Shown: positions 45,263-54,551 of the stretch, one piece after another
Layout: every line of letters begins with the position of its first letter
Position numbering within the stretch: the stretch's first letter is position 1
Origin: an uncultured Bacillota bacterium
GTDB taxonomy: Bacteria; Bacillota_I; Bacilli_A; RFN20; CAG-826
Assembly (NCBI GenBank): GCA_949289845.1
Contig: CASEPN010000002.1
Span: forward strand, 264,502-328,501
DNA length: 64,000 nucleotides
Direction of reading: 5' to 3'
Program-made: the position numbers and the translations under genes
The notes under the pieces: model-generated
Told to the model about the DNA's origin: nothing
The model's database searches: none
What the model saw: only the letters and a program-made list of their open reading frames with translations

Positions 45263-48103
45263 ATGGAACAAGATAGCCGCAAGTACATCCTTGTCTCGGG
45301 CGCGAGGGAGAACAACCTGAAGGACATCTCTCTTTCGATTCCCAAGGAAACCCTGACCGTCTTCACCGGGCTTTCCGGCTCCGGGAAGAGCACCCTCGCC
45401 TTCGACACCATCTACGCGGAAGGCCAGAGAAGGTACGTGGAGTCCCTTTCTCCCTACGCCCGCCAGTTCCTCGGAGGGATGGAGAAGCCGGACGTCGACT
45501 CCATCGAAGGGCTTTCCCCGGCCATATCGATCGACCAGAAGACGACCTCCCATAACCCTCGTTCCACGGTAGGGACGGTAACGGAAATCTACGACTTCCT
45601 CCGCCTCCTCTACGCGAGGATCGGCGTCCCCTACTGCCCCGAGCACGGCATTCCCATCGTCTCCCAGACCCCCGTCGCGATGACCGACCTCATCCTCCAG
45701 TACCCCATGGGCACGAAGGTGGTGCTCCTTGCCCCCGTGGTCCGCCACGAGAAGGGAAGGCAGGAGGAAGAGCTCGAGAGGATCCGTCGCGCGGGCTTCG
45801 AGAGGGTGCGCGTGGATGGGGAGATGTCCCTTATCTCCGAGCTTCCCCAGCTGGACAAGAACAAGCGGCACGACATCGACGTCGTCGTCGATCGCCTCAT
45901 CCTCAAGGAAGGGGTCCGCTCGCGCCTGGCGGGGGACGTCGAGCTCGCGCTTGACCTCGGGCATGGCTATCTCCGGATCATCGCCGGGGAGGAGGAGCGC
46001 CTTCTTTCAAGCAACCACACCTGCCCCCAGTGCGGCTTCTCCGTCCCGAAGCTCGAGCCGCGGCTCTTCTCGTTCAACGCCCCTCTTGGCTACTGCCCTT
46101 CCTGCAAGGGGCTCGGAGTGTCCCGCACCGTCAGCCTTTCCCTCCTCGTTCCCGACCCTACGAAGACCATCCGCGAGGGGGCGATCCGCTACTACAAGAA
46201 CACCGTCGGCACCGCCAATCTCGAATGGCAGGAGTTCCAGACGCTCCTCGACCACTATTCCATTCCCATGGACGTGCCCTTCCAGGACCTGACCAAGGAG
46301 CAAAGGGACATCGTCCTCCACGGGTCCAAGGAGCCGATCGAAAGGAAGCTCGTCTCCGTGAACGGGAACGTCATGAGGCGCTCGACGAGGATCGAGGGAG
46401 TGCAGGACAAGATCGAAAGGCTTTATTCCGAGACTACTTCGAAATGGATGCTCCCCTACTACGAGAGCTTCATGCACGACGAGGAATGCCGGAGCTGCCA
46501 CGGGGCGAGGCTTTCCCACGAGGCCCTCTCGGTCAAGGTGAACGGCCTCAGCATCTACGAGTGCACCTGCCTCCCGATCGGAAAGTTCCTCTCCTGGCTC
46601 GGGGAGCTTGAGGACTCCCTCAAGGAGAACGAAAGGCACATCGCCGGGCTCCTCATCAAGGAAATCCGCTCGAGGGCGGAGTTCCTCCTGAACGTCGGGC
46701 TCGACTACCTCACCCTTTCCCGGATGGCGATGACCCTTTCCGGGGGAGAGAGCCAGCGCATCCGCCTCGCCACCCAGATCGGGAGCCGCCTCTCCGGCGT
46801 CCTCTACGTCCTCGACGAGCCCTCGATCGGCCTCCACCAGCGGGACGGGGAGAAGCTCATCGGGACCCTCCGCGAGATGCGGGACCTCGGGAACACCCTC
46901 ATCGTCGTCGAGCACGACGAGGAAACCATCAGGAGCGCCGACTGGATCGTCGACATCGGCCCCGGGGCCGGCATCCACGGGGGCCAGGTCGTCGCGGAAG
47001 GGACGCTCGAGGACATCGAGCGCTGCCCTGAGTCCATCACCGGGGCCTATCTTTCCGGGAGGATGAAGATCGACATTCCGGAGGAGAGGAGGAAGGGGAA
47101 CGGGAAGAAGCTCGTGCTCAAGGGCGCCTCCTGCCATAACCTCAAGGACATTGACGTAACCTTCCCCCTCGGGAAGTTCATCGCAGTGACCGGCGTCTCC
47201 GGCTCGGGGAAGAGCAGCCTCGTCAACGAGACCCTCGGGAAGATCCTGGCGAGCCGCCTCAACGGGGCGGACGAGACCCCGGGCCCCTACCGCTCGATCC
47301 AGGGCCTCCAGAACCTCGACCGCGTCATCCGCGTCTCCCAGGACCCGATCGGAAGGACCCCCAGGAGCAACCCCGCGACCTACATCAAGCTCTTCGACGA
47401 CATCCGCGCCCTCTTCGCCGAGACCCCCGAGGCCAGGGCGAGGGGATATGAGAAGGGGCGCTTCTCCTTCAACGTGCCCGGGGGGCGCTGCGAGAAGTGC
47501 CAGGGGGCGGGGGTCGTCTATATTCCCATGAACTTCCTTCCGGACGTCTATGTCCGCTGCGACGAATGCGAGGGGAAGCGCTACAACCGCGAGACCTTGG
47601 AATGCACCTATCGGGGCAAGAACATATACGAGGTCCTCGAGATGCGCGTGGAGGAGGCGCTCAAGTTCTTCGAATCACGCCCTCAGATCGCCCGGAAGAT
47701 CCAGACCCTTTATGACGTCGGGCTCGGCTACATGAAGCTCGGCCAGCCCGCGACCACCCTTTCGGGCGGGGAGGCGGAAAGGGTGAAGCTCGCCAACGAG
47801 CTCCAGCGCCGCCCCACGGGGAAGAGCATATACCTCATCGACGAGCCGACGACGGGCCTTCATACGGACGACGTCTCGCGCCTGATCAAGATCCTGAACC
47901 ACCTCGTCGACAACGGGGACACCGTCATCGTCATCGAGCATAACCTCGACATCGTCAAGGTCGCCGACTGGGTCATCGACCTCGGGCCCGAGGGCGGGGA
48001 CGCCGGGGGCGAGGTCATCGCCGAAGGGACGCCCGAGGATGTGGCGAGGAACCCAAGGAGCTACACCGGCCGATATCTCAGGAAGATTCTTCCTGAGAGG
48101 TAG
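45263..48103 (+). CDS. uvrA: UvrABC excinuclease subunit A
   Basis: 946 residues, a standard length. UvrA is the damage-sensing ATPase dimer of nucleotide excision repair. First Walker A is G-L-S-G-S-G-K-S-T (about 32-40); the N-terminal zinc finger has C-P-Q-C near residue 255 and further Cys pairs; the signature L-S-G-G-E appears in both halves; the second Walker A is G-V-S-G-S-G-K-S-S (about 646-654); and a zinc finger C-E-K-C-Q-G-A-G lies near 745. The C-terminal helix R-K-I-L-P-E-R is encoded over a perfect inverted repeat at 48077-48097. ATG 45263 is preferred over the in-frame extension to 45152. Confidence 0.97.
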   Translation: MEQDSRKYILVSGARENNLKDISLSIPKETLTVFTGLSGSGKSTLAFDTIYAEGQRRYVESLSPYARQFLGGMEKPDVDSIEGLSPAISIDQKTTSHNPRSTVGTVTEIYDFLRLLYARIGVPYCPEHGIPIVSQTPVAMTDLILQYPMGTKVVLLAPVVRHEKGRQEEELERIRRAGFERVRVDGEMSLISELPQLDKNKRHDIDVVVDRLILKEGVRSRLAGDVELALDLGHGYLRIIAGEEERLLSSNHTCPQCGFSVPKLEPRLFSFNAPLGYCPSCKGLGVSRTVSLSLLVPDPTKTIREGAIRYYKNTVGTANLEWQEFQTLLDHYSIPMDVPFQDLTKEQRDIVLHGSKEPIERKLVSVNGNVMRRSTRIEGVQDKIERLYSETTSKWMLPYYESFMHDEECRSCHGARLSHEALSVKVNGLSIYECTCLPIGKFLSWLGELEDSLKENERHIAGLLIKEIRSRAEFLLNVGLDYLTLSRMAMTLSGGESQRIRLATQIGSRLSGVLYVLDEPSIGLHQRDGEKLIGTLREMRDLGNTLIVVEHDEETIRSADWIVDIGPGAGIHGGQVVAEGTLEDIERCPESITGAYLSGRMKIDIPEERRKGNGKKLVLKGASCHNLKDIDVTFPLGKFIAVTGVSGSGKSSLVNETLGKILASRLNGADETPGPYRSIQGLQNLDRVIRVSQDPIGRTPRSNPATYIKLFDDIRALFAETPEARARGYEKGRFSFNVPGGRCEKCQGAGVVYIPMNFLPDVYVRCDECEGKRYNRETLECTYRGKNIYEVLEMRVEEALKFFESRPQIARKIQTLYDVGLGYMKLGQPATTLSGGEAERVKLANELQRRPTGKSIYLIDEPTTGLHTDDVSRLIKILNHLVDNGDTVIVIEHNLDIVKVADWVIDLGPEGGDAGGEVIAEGTPEDVARNPRSYTGRYLRKILPER

Positions 48104-48123
48104 TTAGCAAGGTGCCCTAGGCG

Positions 48124-48129
48124 TATCAT
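48124..48129 (+). promoter_or_regulatory. -10 element of lgt, abutting the start codon
   Basis: TATCAT ends 6 nt before the ATG at 48136, implying a leaderless mRNA. A TAGTTA 17 nt upstream is a weak -35 candidate. Confidence 0.5.
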
Positions 48130-48135
48130 CGCGCC

Positions 48136-50061
48136 ATGGACATCGCGCTTCTTGTGATCGGCCTCCTCGCCTTCGGGGGCTCCTTCTACCCGCTGATCCG
48201 CGGACTTTATTCCTACCGGAAGGCGAAATCCCTGCCAATGCCCAATAAAACGCAGGGTTTTCTGATTCTGGGAGGGGCCTTGGGCATTTCCCTGGGGTTC
48301 ATGCTCCTGAACCTCGCCCTCGTCCTTGCCAATCCCTCGTGGGCGGAGGTTACCGCCTGGGCGGAAGGGACGGTGTTCGAAGGGGAGGCGGTGAGCTACG
48401 GGGGGAACCTCGCCCTCATCCTCATCTTCTCCTTCCTGTTCGCCCTCTCCTTCGTGACGCTCTGGAGCAACTTCTATCTCCACTTCCGCAAGGAGGGGTT
48501 CGACGAGAAGGCGAGGAAGCTGAACAACTGGCTCCTTTATGGCGCCATCCCGCTCGCCGTCGTCTTCTTCTGCCTCTTCACCTCCGGCTACGGCCCCTAT
48601 CTTTCCTACCCCTTCATCAACGGGGCCTCGATCGGCGGGAAGTCGGGGTGGCTCTGGACGACCGCCCATGACAGGGGCGCGACCGAAGGCGGGCTCCACG
48701 TCGCCTTCTATGGCATCTTCATCGTCTTCGGCGTCTTCGTCTGCTACTGGATCAGCGACCACTACTTCTTCAAGAAGTACGGGAAGCACGGGATTCTCGA
48801 CCTCATCGCCGTCGTCGGTTTCCTCTGCGGCATCATCGGGGCGAGGCTCTGGTACGTCGTGGGGAACTGGGACAGGGAGTTCGCCAACGCCTCCTTCGAC
48901 AAGGTGTTCGCCATCTGGGACGGCGGGCTCACGATCCTCGGGGGCGCCGCCCTCGGCATCCTCGGAGGAGTCATTACTGCCCGGCTCGCAAAGCCCTACG
49001 TCGACCTCCGCTGGGGAGTGGACGTCATCGTCCCGACCATTCTCCTCGCCCAGGCGATCGGGAGGACGGGGAACTTCTTCAACTGCGAGGTGTACGGGCA
49101 GGTCGTCTCCGTGGACGGCTGGCGCTTCCTTCCCAACTGGCTCCTCGCCCAGATGGGCATGAACGGGGGCAGCGGCCATCTGGTGCCCGGGCTCATCCAC
49201 GTGCCCCTCTTCCTCATCGAGGCGGTCATCTCGATCTGCGGCTTCTTCGTCCTCTACGTGGTCATCGGGAAGCTTCTCGCGAAATGGAGGAGGCCCGGGG
49301 ACCTCGCGGGCTGCTACTTCATCTGGTACGGCGTCGTCCGCGCGATCATGGAGCCCCTCCGGGACAGCGCCTACAACATGGGCACCGACAACGCCTGGAG
49401 CGTCGTCAACTCCCTCGCCTACATCCTCATCGGGGTGGCGATCGTCCTCTTCTTCCATCTCTTCGACGACTTCAGGAAGCGGAAGGACGGGACGCCCTCC
49501 TCGATCGCCGGCGCATTCTTCCTCCTCGTCTCCCTCTTCCTTCCTCTTGCCGTCTCGCTCACCGCGACGGAAGGGACGAACACCTTCCTGATGGGCTACG
49601 TTGGCTACGACATCATCTTCTCTGGGAAAGCGCCTGCCGACCTCGCCGCATGGGTGCTCGCCCTCCTCGCCCTCCTCCTTTCCCTCGCCTCCATCGGAAT
49701 CCGTTATTGGAAAAAGGAAGTGCCTTTCTACAAGTATTTCCTATATGGGGCAAGCCTCCTTGCGGTCATATCTGCCGCGCTCCTCTTCTTCGCCACCGGG
49801 AACGGCGGCATCGAGGAAGTCCCCGGGGCGACGAAAGACGAGGTCAACTTCAACGTGTCCTACGGCTTCGCCATCATGGCGATCCTCCTCCTCGTCTCGC
49901 TCGTTCCTTCCGCTTCGATCCTTATCGCGGACATCATGAAGGCGCGCGAAGGGAAGAAGGCCCTTGCCGGAGGCCCGGAAGGAGCCATGGAGCCCTCTTC
50001 CCGACCCTCGGAAGAGAAGGGGGACGAGCCCTCCGAGGCGAAGGGCGGGGATGGGGACTAG
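48136..50061 (+). CDS. lgt: Prolipoprotein diacylglyceryl transferase, enlarged
   Basis: 641 residues against 260-300 for a typical Lgt. The enzyme transfers diacylglyceryl from phosphatidylglycerol to the lipobox cysteine of prolipoproteins; at least nine substrates are in this window. The catalytic signature G-R-T-G-N-F-F-N-C-E-V-Y-G (about 309-321) and the preceding W-D-G-G-L-T-I-L-G-G (about 256-265) are present. The first ~165 residues add four membrane segments and the last ~190 add three or four more with a charged Glu-rich tail. The extra domains are unexplained. The next gene overlaps its end. Confidence 0.9.
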   Translation: MDIALLVIGLLAFGGSFYPLIRGLYSYRKAKSLPMPNKTQGFLILGGALGISLGFMLLNLALVLANPSWAEVTAWAEGTVFEGEAVSYGGNLALILIFSFLFALSFVTLWSNFYLHFRKEGFDEKARKLNNWLLYGAIPLAVVFFCLFTSGYGPYLSYPFINGASIGGKSGWLWTTAHDRGATEGGLHVAFYGIFIVFGVFVCYWISDHYFFKKYGKHGILDLIAVVGFLCGIIGARLWYVVGNWDREFANASFDKVFAIWDGGLTILGGAALGILGGVITARLAKPYVDLRWGVDVIVPTILLAQAIGRTGNFFNCEVYGQVVSVDGWRFLPNWLLAQMGMNGGSGHLVPGLIHVPLFLIEAVISICGFFVLYVVIGKLLAKWRRPGDLAGCYFIWYGVVRAIMEPLRDSAYNMGTDNAWSVVNSLAYILIGVAIVLFFHLFDDFRKRKDGTPSSIAGAFFLLVSLFLPLAVSLTATEGTNTFLMGYVGYDIIFSGKAPADLAAWVLALLALLLSLASIGIRYWKKEVPFYKYFLYGASLLAVISAALLFFATGNGGIEEVPGATKDEVNFNVSYGFAIMAILLLVSLVPSASILIADIMKAREGKKALAGGPEGAMEPSSRPSEEKGDEPSEAKGGDGD

Positions 50062-50686
50062 ACTCCTCGTCCTCGACATGGACGGGACGATCGCCGACAC
50101 CGACCTTCTCCTTGTCCTCAGCTGGCTTGAGCTCTACCGGAGGCACGCCCCCGGGAAGAAGCCCTGCCTTTCCCGGATCATGGAGTTTTCAGGACCCCCC
50201 ATCCGCGATTCCCTTATCGAGGAATTCCCCGACGTGGACCCCGATCTCTCGGTAAAGGAGTTTTCCGAAATATCCGGATCCCTTTATGAAAGATGGGTCA
50301 CCACCTACCCTGGGGCGATCGACGCCCTCAGGAGGCTGAAAGGGAAGGGCTTTCTCCTAGCAGTGCTCACGAACAAGAGGCAGGACCTCGCGGAAAGGGT
50401 CGTCGGGATCCTTGGGATGGAGGGCCTTTTCTCGCTTGTCCTAGGGGGCGGCTCCGTCCCTCCTAAGCCAGACCCCACGGGGCTCCTTGAGGTCTTCTCC
50501 CGTCTTGGTGTTGATCCTGAGGACGGCTTCTACATGGGGGACACGGAATTCGATGTGCTCGCCGCGAAGAACGCCGGCGTCCCCTCGATCCTCGCCGACT
50601 GGGGTCCCAGAAGGCTTCCCAAGGGACTTTCGCCCGACCTTCGGGTATCCTCCTACCAGGAGCTCTTGGAGGTGCTGGGGGCATGA
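50051..50686 (+). CDS. HAD-family phosphatase (phosphoglycolate phosphatase-like)
   Basis: 211 residues. Motif I is D-M-D-G-T with the nucleophile Asp, motif II the T-N-K-R stretch, motif III the K-P-D-P-T lysine, and motif IV G-D-T-E-F-D with the acid pair, so a working hydrolase is likely. A helical cap lies between. Subfamily Gph/PpaX-like enzymes remove phosphate from phosphoglycolate or pyrophosphate; the substrate cannot be settled. The ATG at 50051 overlaps the end of lgt by 11 nt; the longer frame to 49964 lies inside lgt. Its stop overlaps the next start (ATGA). Confidence 0.88.
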   Translation: MGTRLLVLDMDGTIADTDLLLVLSWLELYRRHAPGKKPCLSRIMEFSGPPIRDSLIEEFPDVDPDLSVKEFSEISGSLYERWVTTYPGAIDALRRLKGKGFLLAVLTNKRQDLAERVVGILGMEGLFSLVLGGGSVPPKPDPTGLLEVFSRLGVDPEDGFYMGDTEFDVLAAKNAGVPSILADWGPRRLPKGLSPDLRVSSYQELLEVLGA

Positions 50687-51582
50687 GGAATACGGACGTC
50701 CTTGTCGTCGGCGCGGGTCCTGCGGGGATCGCGCTTTCCATCTATCTGAAACGCGCGGGGACGGACTTCCTGCTCCTTGAGAAAGGCGCTCCTGGCGGAA
50801 AGCTCCTCGAGGTCGCCTCAATCGAGAACTACCCGGGTTTTCCTCGTGGATCCGGCGTCGATCTCGCGCTTTTGATGAACGAGCAGCTTTCCTCTCTGGG
50901 CATCGAGCCCGTCCCGGACGAGCTGAGGACCTTGGAAAGGAACGAGGAGGGGCTCTTCCTTGCCAAGGGAGAGAGGGACGCCTATCTCGCGAGGGCCGCG
51001 GTGATCGCAACGGGGCTCACGAACGCCCCCTCGATCCCTGGGGAGAAGGAATTCCTTCATAAGGGGGTCAGCTACTGCGCGACCTGCGACGGGCCTTTGT
51101 ACAAGGGCAAGGACGTCGCCATCATCGGCCACGGGGAGAGGGCGTTGGAGGAAGCGCTCTACCTCGCCCCTCTCGTGCGGAAGCTATATTTCCTCCTCGA
51201 CCAGGACGAGGAAGGCTCCCTCCTGGAGGGGCTGAGGGGCAGAAAGAACGTGGAGATCCTCCGCGGCTGGCCTGTCCGGATAGAAGGGGAAGGCTCCGTG
51301 AGCGCCCTCCTCGTCGAGGCGGAGGCCCAGGAAATGCGCCTCCCCGTCTCCGCGGTGTTCCCTCTCTCCGGGACGAAGTCCGCGACCGCTTTCCTGAGCC
51401 CCTTGCCCCTCCGCCTCGAGAAAGGGTTCGTCCCCGTGGATGAGACCTTTATGAGCAAGATCCCCGGCCTCTTCGCGATCGGGGACGTTAGGGTGGCGAG
51501 GCTCCGCCAGGCGATCACCGCCGCATCCGACGGGGCCTTATGCTCCCTTTCCGTCCGGAACTACCTGAGGAGGGCCCGCTGA
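50683..51582 (+). CDS. trxB: Thioredoxin reductase
   Basis: 299 residues. FAD loop G-A-G-P-A-G at residues 9-14, the redox pair C132-A-T-C135-D in the standard place, a partial second G-H-G-E-R-A nucleotide site, and a C-terminal G-D-V-R FAD loop followed by R-Q-A-I-T-A-A-S-D-G. The second site lacks the canonical G-x-G-x-x-G/A spacing (G-H-G-E-R-A), so cofactor choice may differ from NADPH. It keeps thioredoxin reduced. TrxB is often near lgt and whiA in Bacillota. Confidence 0.9.
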   Translation: MRNTDVLVVGAGPAGIALSIYLKRAGTDFLLLEKGAPGGKLLEVASIENYPGFPRGSGVDLALLMNEQLSSLGIEPVPDELRTLERNEEGLFLAKGERDAYLARAAVIATGLTNAPSIPGEKEFLHKGVSYCATCDGPLYKGKDVAIIGHGERALEEALYLAPLVRKLYFLLDQDEEGSLLEGLRGRKNVEILRGWPVRIEGEGSVSALLVEAEAQEMRLPVSAVFPLSGTKSATAFLSPLPLRLEKGFVPVDETFMSKIPGLFAIGDVRVARLRQAITAASDGALCSLSVRNYLRRAR

Positions 51583-52157
51583 TGGGGACGAGGAGGATCG
51601 AGTACCGCTTCCTCCGGGAGGACCTCCTCGGGCCGGGAAAGGAGGCCCTTTCCAACGCGCTTCCCTCTCTCCTAGAGGAAGACGAGACCCTCTCCCTTGC
51701 GCTTGAGGAAGCCGGTTCCTCCTTGATCGTCCGCGTAGAGGATCCCTCTCTTCGCGGGGACGGGGAGCTTTTGATCTACGTCTCCTCCATGAGGGAGCCG
51801 GGGGACACGATCCTTATTTCCGAAGGGCAGGAGAAGGAGTTGCCAAGCCGCCTCCGCGCCAGCCTCCTCTCCTCGATGAGGATGAAGGTCATCCTCCTTT
51901 CCGAGGAAGGTGAAACCCTGCGAAAACCCTCTCTTTCCTTCGATATCCGGCCCATCTACTCCTCCTTCGGCAAGGAAAGGGAGGATCTTAGGAGGAAGTT
52001 CCTCTCCTTCCTGAGCGAGTACCTTTCCGTCCTGAGAGGACGTTCCCTCGCCCTCCGGGTTCTCCTCCTTTCCCATGGGGACGAGGAGGCGCTTCGCCTT
52101 GCCTTCGAGTCCATCCGCGACTATCTCGCCCCTTTCGCGGAGGTCGTCCGGAGATAG
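51582..52157 (+). CDS. Hypothetical protein between trxB and whiA
   Basis: 191 residues, no recognised family. The ATG shares a base with the TGA of trxB, so it is coupled. The sequence is leucine-, serine- and glutamate-rich, with alternating short strands and long helices (for example S-L-L-E-E-D-E-T-L-S-L-A-L-E-E-A). No signal, membrane or nucleotide motif is seen. In many Bacillota the place before whiA is taken by rapZ and yvcK; this sequence has neither a Walker motif nor their lengths. Confidence 0.7.
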   Translation: MGTRRIEYRFLREDLLGPGKEALSNALPSLLEEDETLSLALEEAGSSLIVRVEDPSLRGDGELLIYVSSMREPGDTILISEGQEKELPSRLRASLLSSMRMKVILLSEEGETLRKPSLSFDIRPIYSSFGKEREDLRRKFLSFLSEYLSVLRGRSLALRVLLLSHGDEEALRLAFESIRDYLAPFAEVVRR

Positions 52158-52159
52158 TC

Positions 52160-53116
52160 ATGAAGGAAAAGGACGGGGTTTCCTTCGCCCACGAGGTGAA
52201 GGAAGAGATCGCCAGGAACGAAAGGACCCTTGACGAGGAAAGGGCGTTCCTTTCCGCCTTGCTCCGCGAGAACGGGCGGCTGAGGATCGGCGGGGACGCG
52301 CCCCTCGCGATCGAGCTCGACTCCGAGCTCGCGGCCACCGCCAAGGCCGCCTACCGCGCCTTCCGGAGGCTATACGGGGTCCGCGCCCGCTTCTCCTACT
52401 CCCGGAGCACCTCCCTCGGGGGGAGGACCCTCTTCCACGTGATCGCCGAGGAAAAGGTCGAGGAGATGCTCGAGGACCTCGAGGTCGACTTCCTCGCCCC
52501 TTCCTTCCCGGAGAAGGTCCTCCGTCCCAAAGGGGCGGTCCCCGCCTATCTTTCGGGGGCCTTCCTCGCCGGGGGCTCCGTCAACGACCCCGCGACCCCT
52601 TCCTACCATCTCGAGATCGCCCTTAGGAGCGAGGAGTTCGCCCGCTTCCTCAGGAAGCTCCTGAACCAAAGGTCGGGCCATCCCTTCCAAGGGAAGGTCA
52701 TCAAGAGAAGGGGCCAGCACGTCCTTTACCTCAAGAAGGCGGACCAGGTGAGCAACTTCCTCATTCTCGTGGGGGCGAGGAACTGCTGCCTCCGCTTCGA
52801 GAACGTCCGCGTGGACCGCGAGTTCGCCAACTACGACAACAGGATCGTGAACCTCGACGGGGCCAACCTCAGGAAGAGCATGCGCTCGGGCGAGCGCCAG
52901 CGGGAGCTCATCCTTCGCTTCGAAAAGGAGCGCGGAATCTCTTCCCTCAACAATCCCAAGCTGGAGTCGCTCCTCCGCCTCCGCCTCCTCCATCCCGAGG
53001 CCTCCCTCCAGGAGCTGAGCGAGCTCCTGAGCGAGGAGCTGGGGAGCAAGGTGTCCCGCAGCAACGTCAACCACCTCTTCCGCAAGTTCGAGGAGGAATG
53101 GGGCGATGGACGCTAG
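52160..53116 (+). CDS. whiA: WhiA homologue, DNA-binding regulator
   Basis: 318 residues. The N-terminus has F-A-H-E-V-K-E-E-I-A, the A-F-L-S-A-L-L-R-E-N-G-R-L repeat of the degenerate LAGLIDADG half, and a second A-Y-L-S-G-A-F-L-A-G-G-S-V-N element near residue 130; the C-terminal 90 residues form a helix-turn-helix with S-N-V-N-H-L-F-R-K. In Bacillota WhiA affects cell division and chromosome segregation. It starts 2 nt after the preceding stop and overlaps the XRE gene by 11 nt. Confidence 0.93.
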   Translation: MKEKDGVSFAHEVKEEIARNERTLDEERAFLSALLRENGRLRIGGDAPLAIELDSELAATAKAAYRAFRRLYGVRARFSYSRSTSLGGRTLFHVIAEEKVEEMLEDLEVDFLAPSFPEKVLRPKGAVPAYLSGAFLAGGSVNDPATPSYHLEIALRSEEFARFLRKLLNQRSGHPFQGKVIKRRGQHVLYLKKADQVSNFLILVGARNCCLRFENVRVDREFANYDNRIVNLDGANLRKSMRSGERQRELILRFEKERGISSLNNPKLESLLRLRLLHPEASLQELSELLSEELGSKVSRSNVNHLFRKFEEEWGDGR

Positions 53117-53354
53117 GAAGGACTACCTCGCGCTCCTAGGCGCGAGGGTGCGCTTCCTCCGCGAGCTCCGGGGGCTCCCGCAGATGGACCTTTCCTATCG
53201 CGCCGGGCTTTCGAAGAACTACGTCTCCGAGCTTGAGCTCGGGAAGAGGAACCCGACCGCCCTCACCCTCCTCAGCCTCGCCCGGGTCCTCCGGGTCCGG
53301 CCCTCCGACCTCCTCCCCCTCCCCGAGAAGGGGGAACCGGTAAAACGGGATTGA
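53106..53354 (+). CDS. Small XRE-family DNA-binding protein
   Basis: 82 residues, nearly all helix-turn-helix: L-G-A-R-V-R-F-L-R, the Q-M-D-L-S-Y-R-A-G-L-S-K-N-Y-V-S-E-L-E-L-G-K-R-N-P-T core and L-A-R-V-L-R-V. The ATG lies inside whiA and the two genes overlap by 11 nt. It lacks a ligand domain and is likely a simple DNA-binding repressor made together with WhiA. Confidence 0.88.
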   Translation: MDARKDYLALLGARVRFLRELRGLPQMDLSYRAGLSKNYVSELELGKRNPTALTLLSLARVLRVRPSDLLPLPEKGEPVKRD

Positions 53355-53378
53355 TGGAAGCCCTTACTCGCTCCCTCT

Positions 53379-53406
53379 TTCGTTAGAGCGCTCGTGGCGC
53401 TACAAT
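53379..53406 (+). promoter_or_regulatory. Promoter of gap
   Basis: TTCGTT (53379-53384), 16-nt spacer with the palindrome GAGCGCTC, TACAAT (53401-53406). The palindrome between the two boxes could be an operator. Confidence 0.55.
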
Positions 53407-53437
53407 CCACTTTGCGATTAAAGGAGGACATCATCGA

Positions 53438-54481
53438 ATGTCGATCAAACTCGCTATCAACGGCTTCGGGCGCATCGGGCGCCTGGCTTTCCGTCGCGCC
53501 TACGAGGTCGGCGGATTCGAGGTCGTGGCCATCAACGACCTGGTGGACGCGAAGACCCTCGCCTACCTCCTCAAGTACGACAGCACCCAGGGGAGCTGGC
53601 ACAAGGACGAGATCTCCGCGGAGGTCGACGCCGAGAAGGGCGTGAACGACCTCATCTTCAAGGGGAAGAGGATCCCGGTCCTCGGCAAGAAGGATCCCCA
53701 CGACCTGAAGTGGGGCGAGCACGGGGTCGACATCGTCCTCGAGTGCACCGGCAGGCTCAAGAGCAAGGCCGACGGCGAGGTGCATCTTGCCAACGGCGCC
53801 AAGGGCGTCATCATCAGCGCTCCTTCCAGCGACAAGGACATCCCGACCTACGTCGCCGGCGTCAACAGCGACAAGCTGACCGCCGACCAGAAGATCATCT
53901 CCGGCGGCTCCTGCACCACCAACTGCCTCGCCCCGGTGATGGAGGTCCTCTGCAAGAACTGGACCGTCGAGGGCGGCTTCATGACCACCGTCCACGCCTA
54001 CACCAACGACCAGACGATCCTCGACCTCGCGAAGGGGAACCTCCGCCGCGGCCGCGCCGCCGCCGCCAACATCGTCCCGACCACCACCGGCGCCGCGAAG
54101 GCCATCTTCCTCGTCATCCCCGAGCTCAAGGGCAAGATGATGGGCGGGGCCGTCCGCGTGCCCGTGCCCGACGGCTCGCTCGTCGACCTCTCCCTCGTCA
54201 TGAAGGACGAGGTGAGCGCCGAGGAGGTGAACGCCGCCATGAAGAAGGCGAGCGAGACCTACCTCAAGGACGTCCTCGGCTACACCGACGACCAGATCGT
54301 CTCCAGCGACATCGTCGGCGAGACCCACGGCTCGATCTTCGACAGCACCCAGACCGTCAGCTACACCGACGCCTGCGGGAACCACCACCTCAAGGTGGTC
54401 AGCTGGTACGACAACGAGTACAGCTTCACCTGCCAGTACATCCGCCTCGCCAAGATCTACGGCGACCTGCTCGACAAGTAA
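53438..54481 (+). CDS. gap: Glyceraldehyde-3-phosphate dehydrogenase
   Basis: 347 residues. The Rossmann N-G-F-G-R-I-G-R-L lies at about 7-15, and the active site S-C-T-T-N-C has Cys159. The catalytic His lies later in the H-A-Y-T stretch. It oxidises glyceraldehyde-3-phosphate to 1,3-bisphosphoglycerate with NAD. AAGGAGGACATC precedes the ATG. It has its own promoter and terminator; the pgk and tpiA genes are nearby but separated by two lipoprotein genes. Confidence 0.97.
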   Translation: MSIKLAINGFGRIGRLAFRRAYEVGGFEVVAINDLVDAKTLAYLLKYDSTQGSWHKDEISAEVDAEKGVNDLIFKGKRIPVLGKKDPHDLKWGEHGVDIVLECTGRLKSKADGEVHLANGAKGVIISAPSSDKDIPTYVAGVNSDKLTADQKIISGGSCTTNCLAPVMEVLCKNWTVEGGFMTTVHAYTNDQTILDLAKGNLRRGRAAAANIVPTTTGAAKAIFLVIPELKGKMMGGAVRVPVPDGSLVDLSLVMKDEVSAEEVNAAMKKASETYLKDVLGYTDDQIVSSDIVGETHGSIFDSTQTVSYTDACGNHHLKVVSWYDNEYSFTCQYIRLAKIYGDLLDK

Positions 54482-54496
54482 GCGCGAGAAGGACAT

Positions 54497-54525
54497 GGGG
54501 AGCCCCGCGCGGGGCTCCCCTTTCC
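54497..54525 (+). terminator. Rho-independent terminator after gap
   Basis: GGGGAGCCCC (54497-54506), loop GCGC, GGGGCTCCCC (54511-54520), then TTTCC. Confidence 0.92.
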
Positions 54526-54551
54526 TTACTCCCGGAAAGGAAAGAAACGCC

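Noticed and set aside
48077..48097. Perfect inverted repeat CTCAGGAAG/CTTCCTGAG as terminator of uvrA.
   Set aside because: It lies inside the last codons of uvrA and has no T-run; it could be only a chance hairpin.
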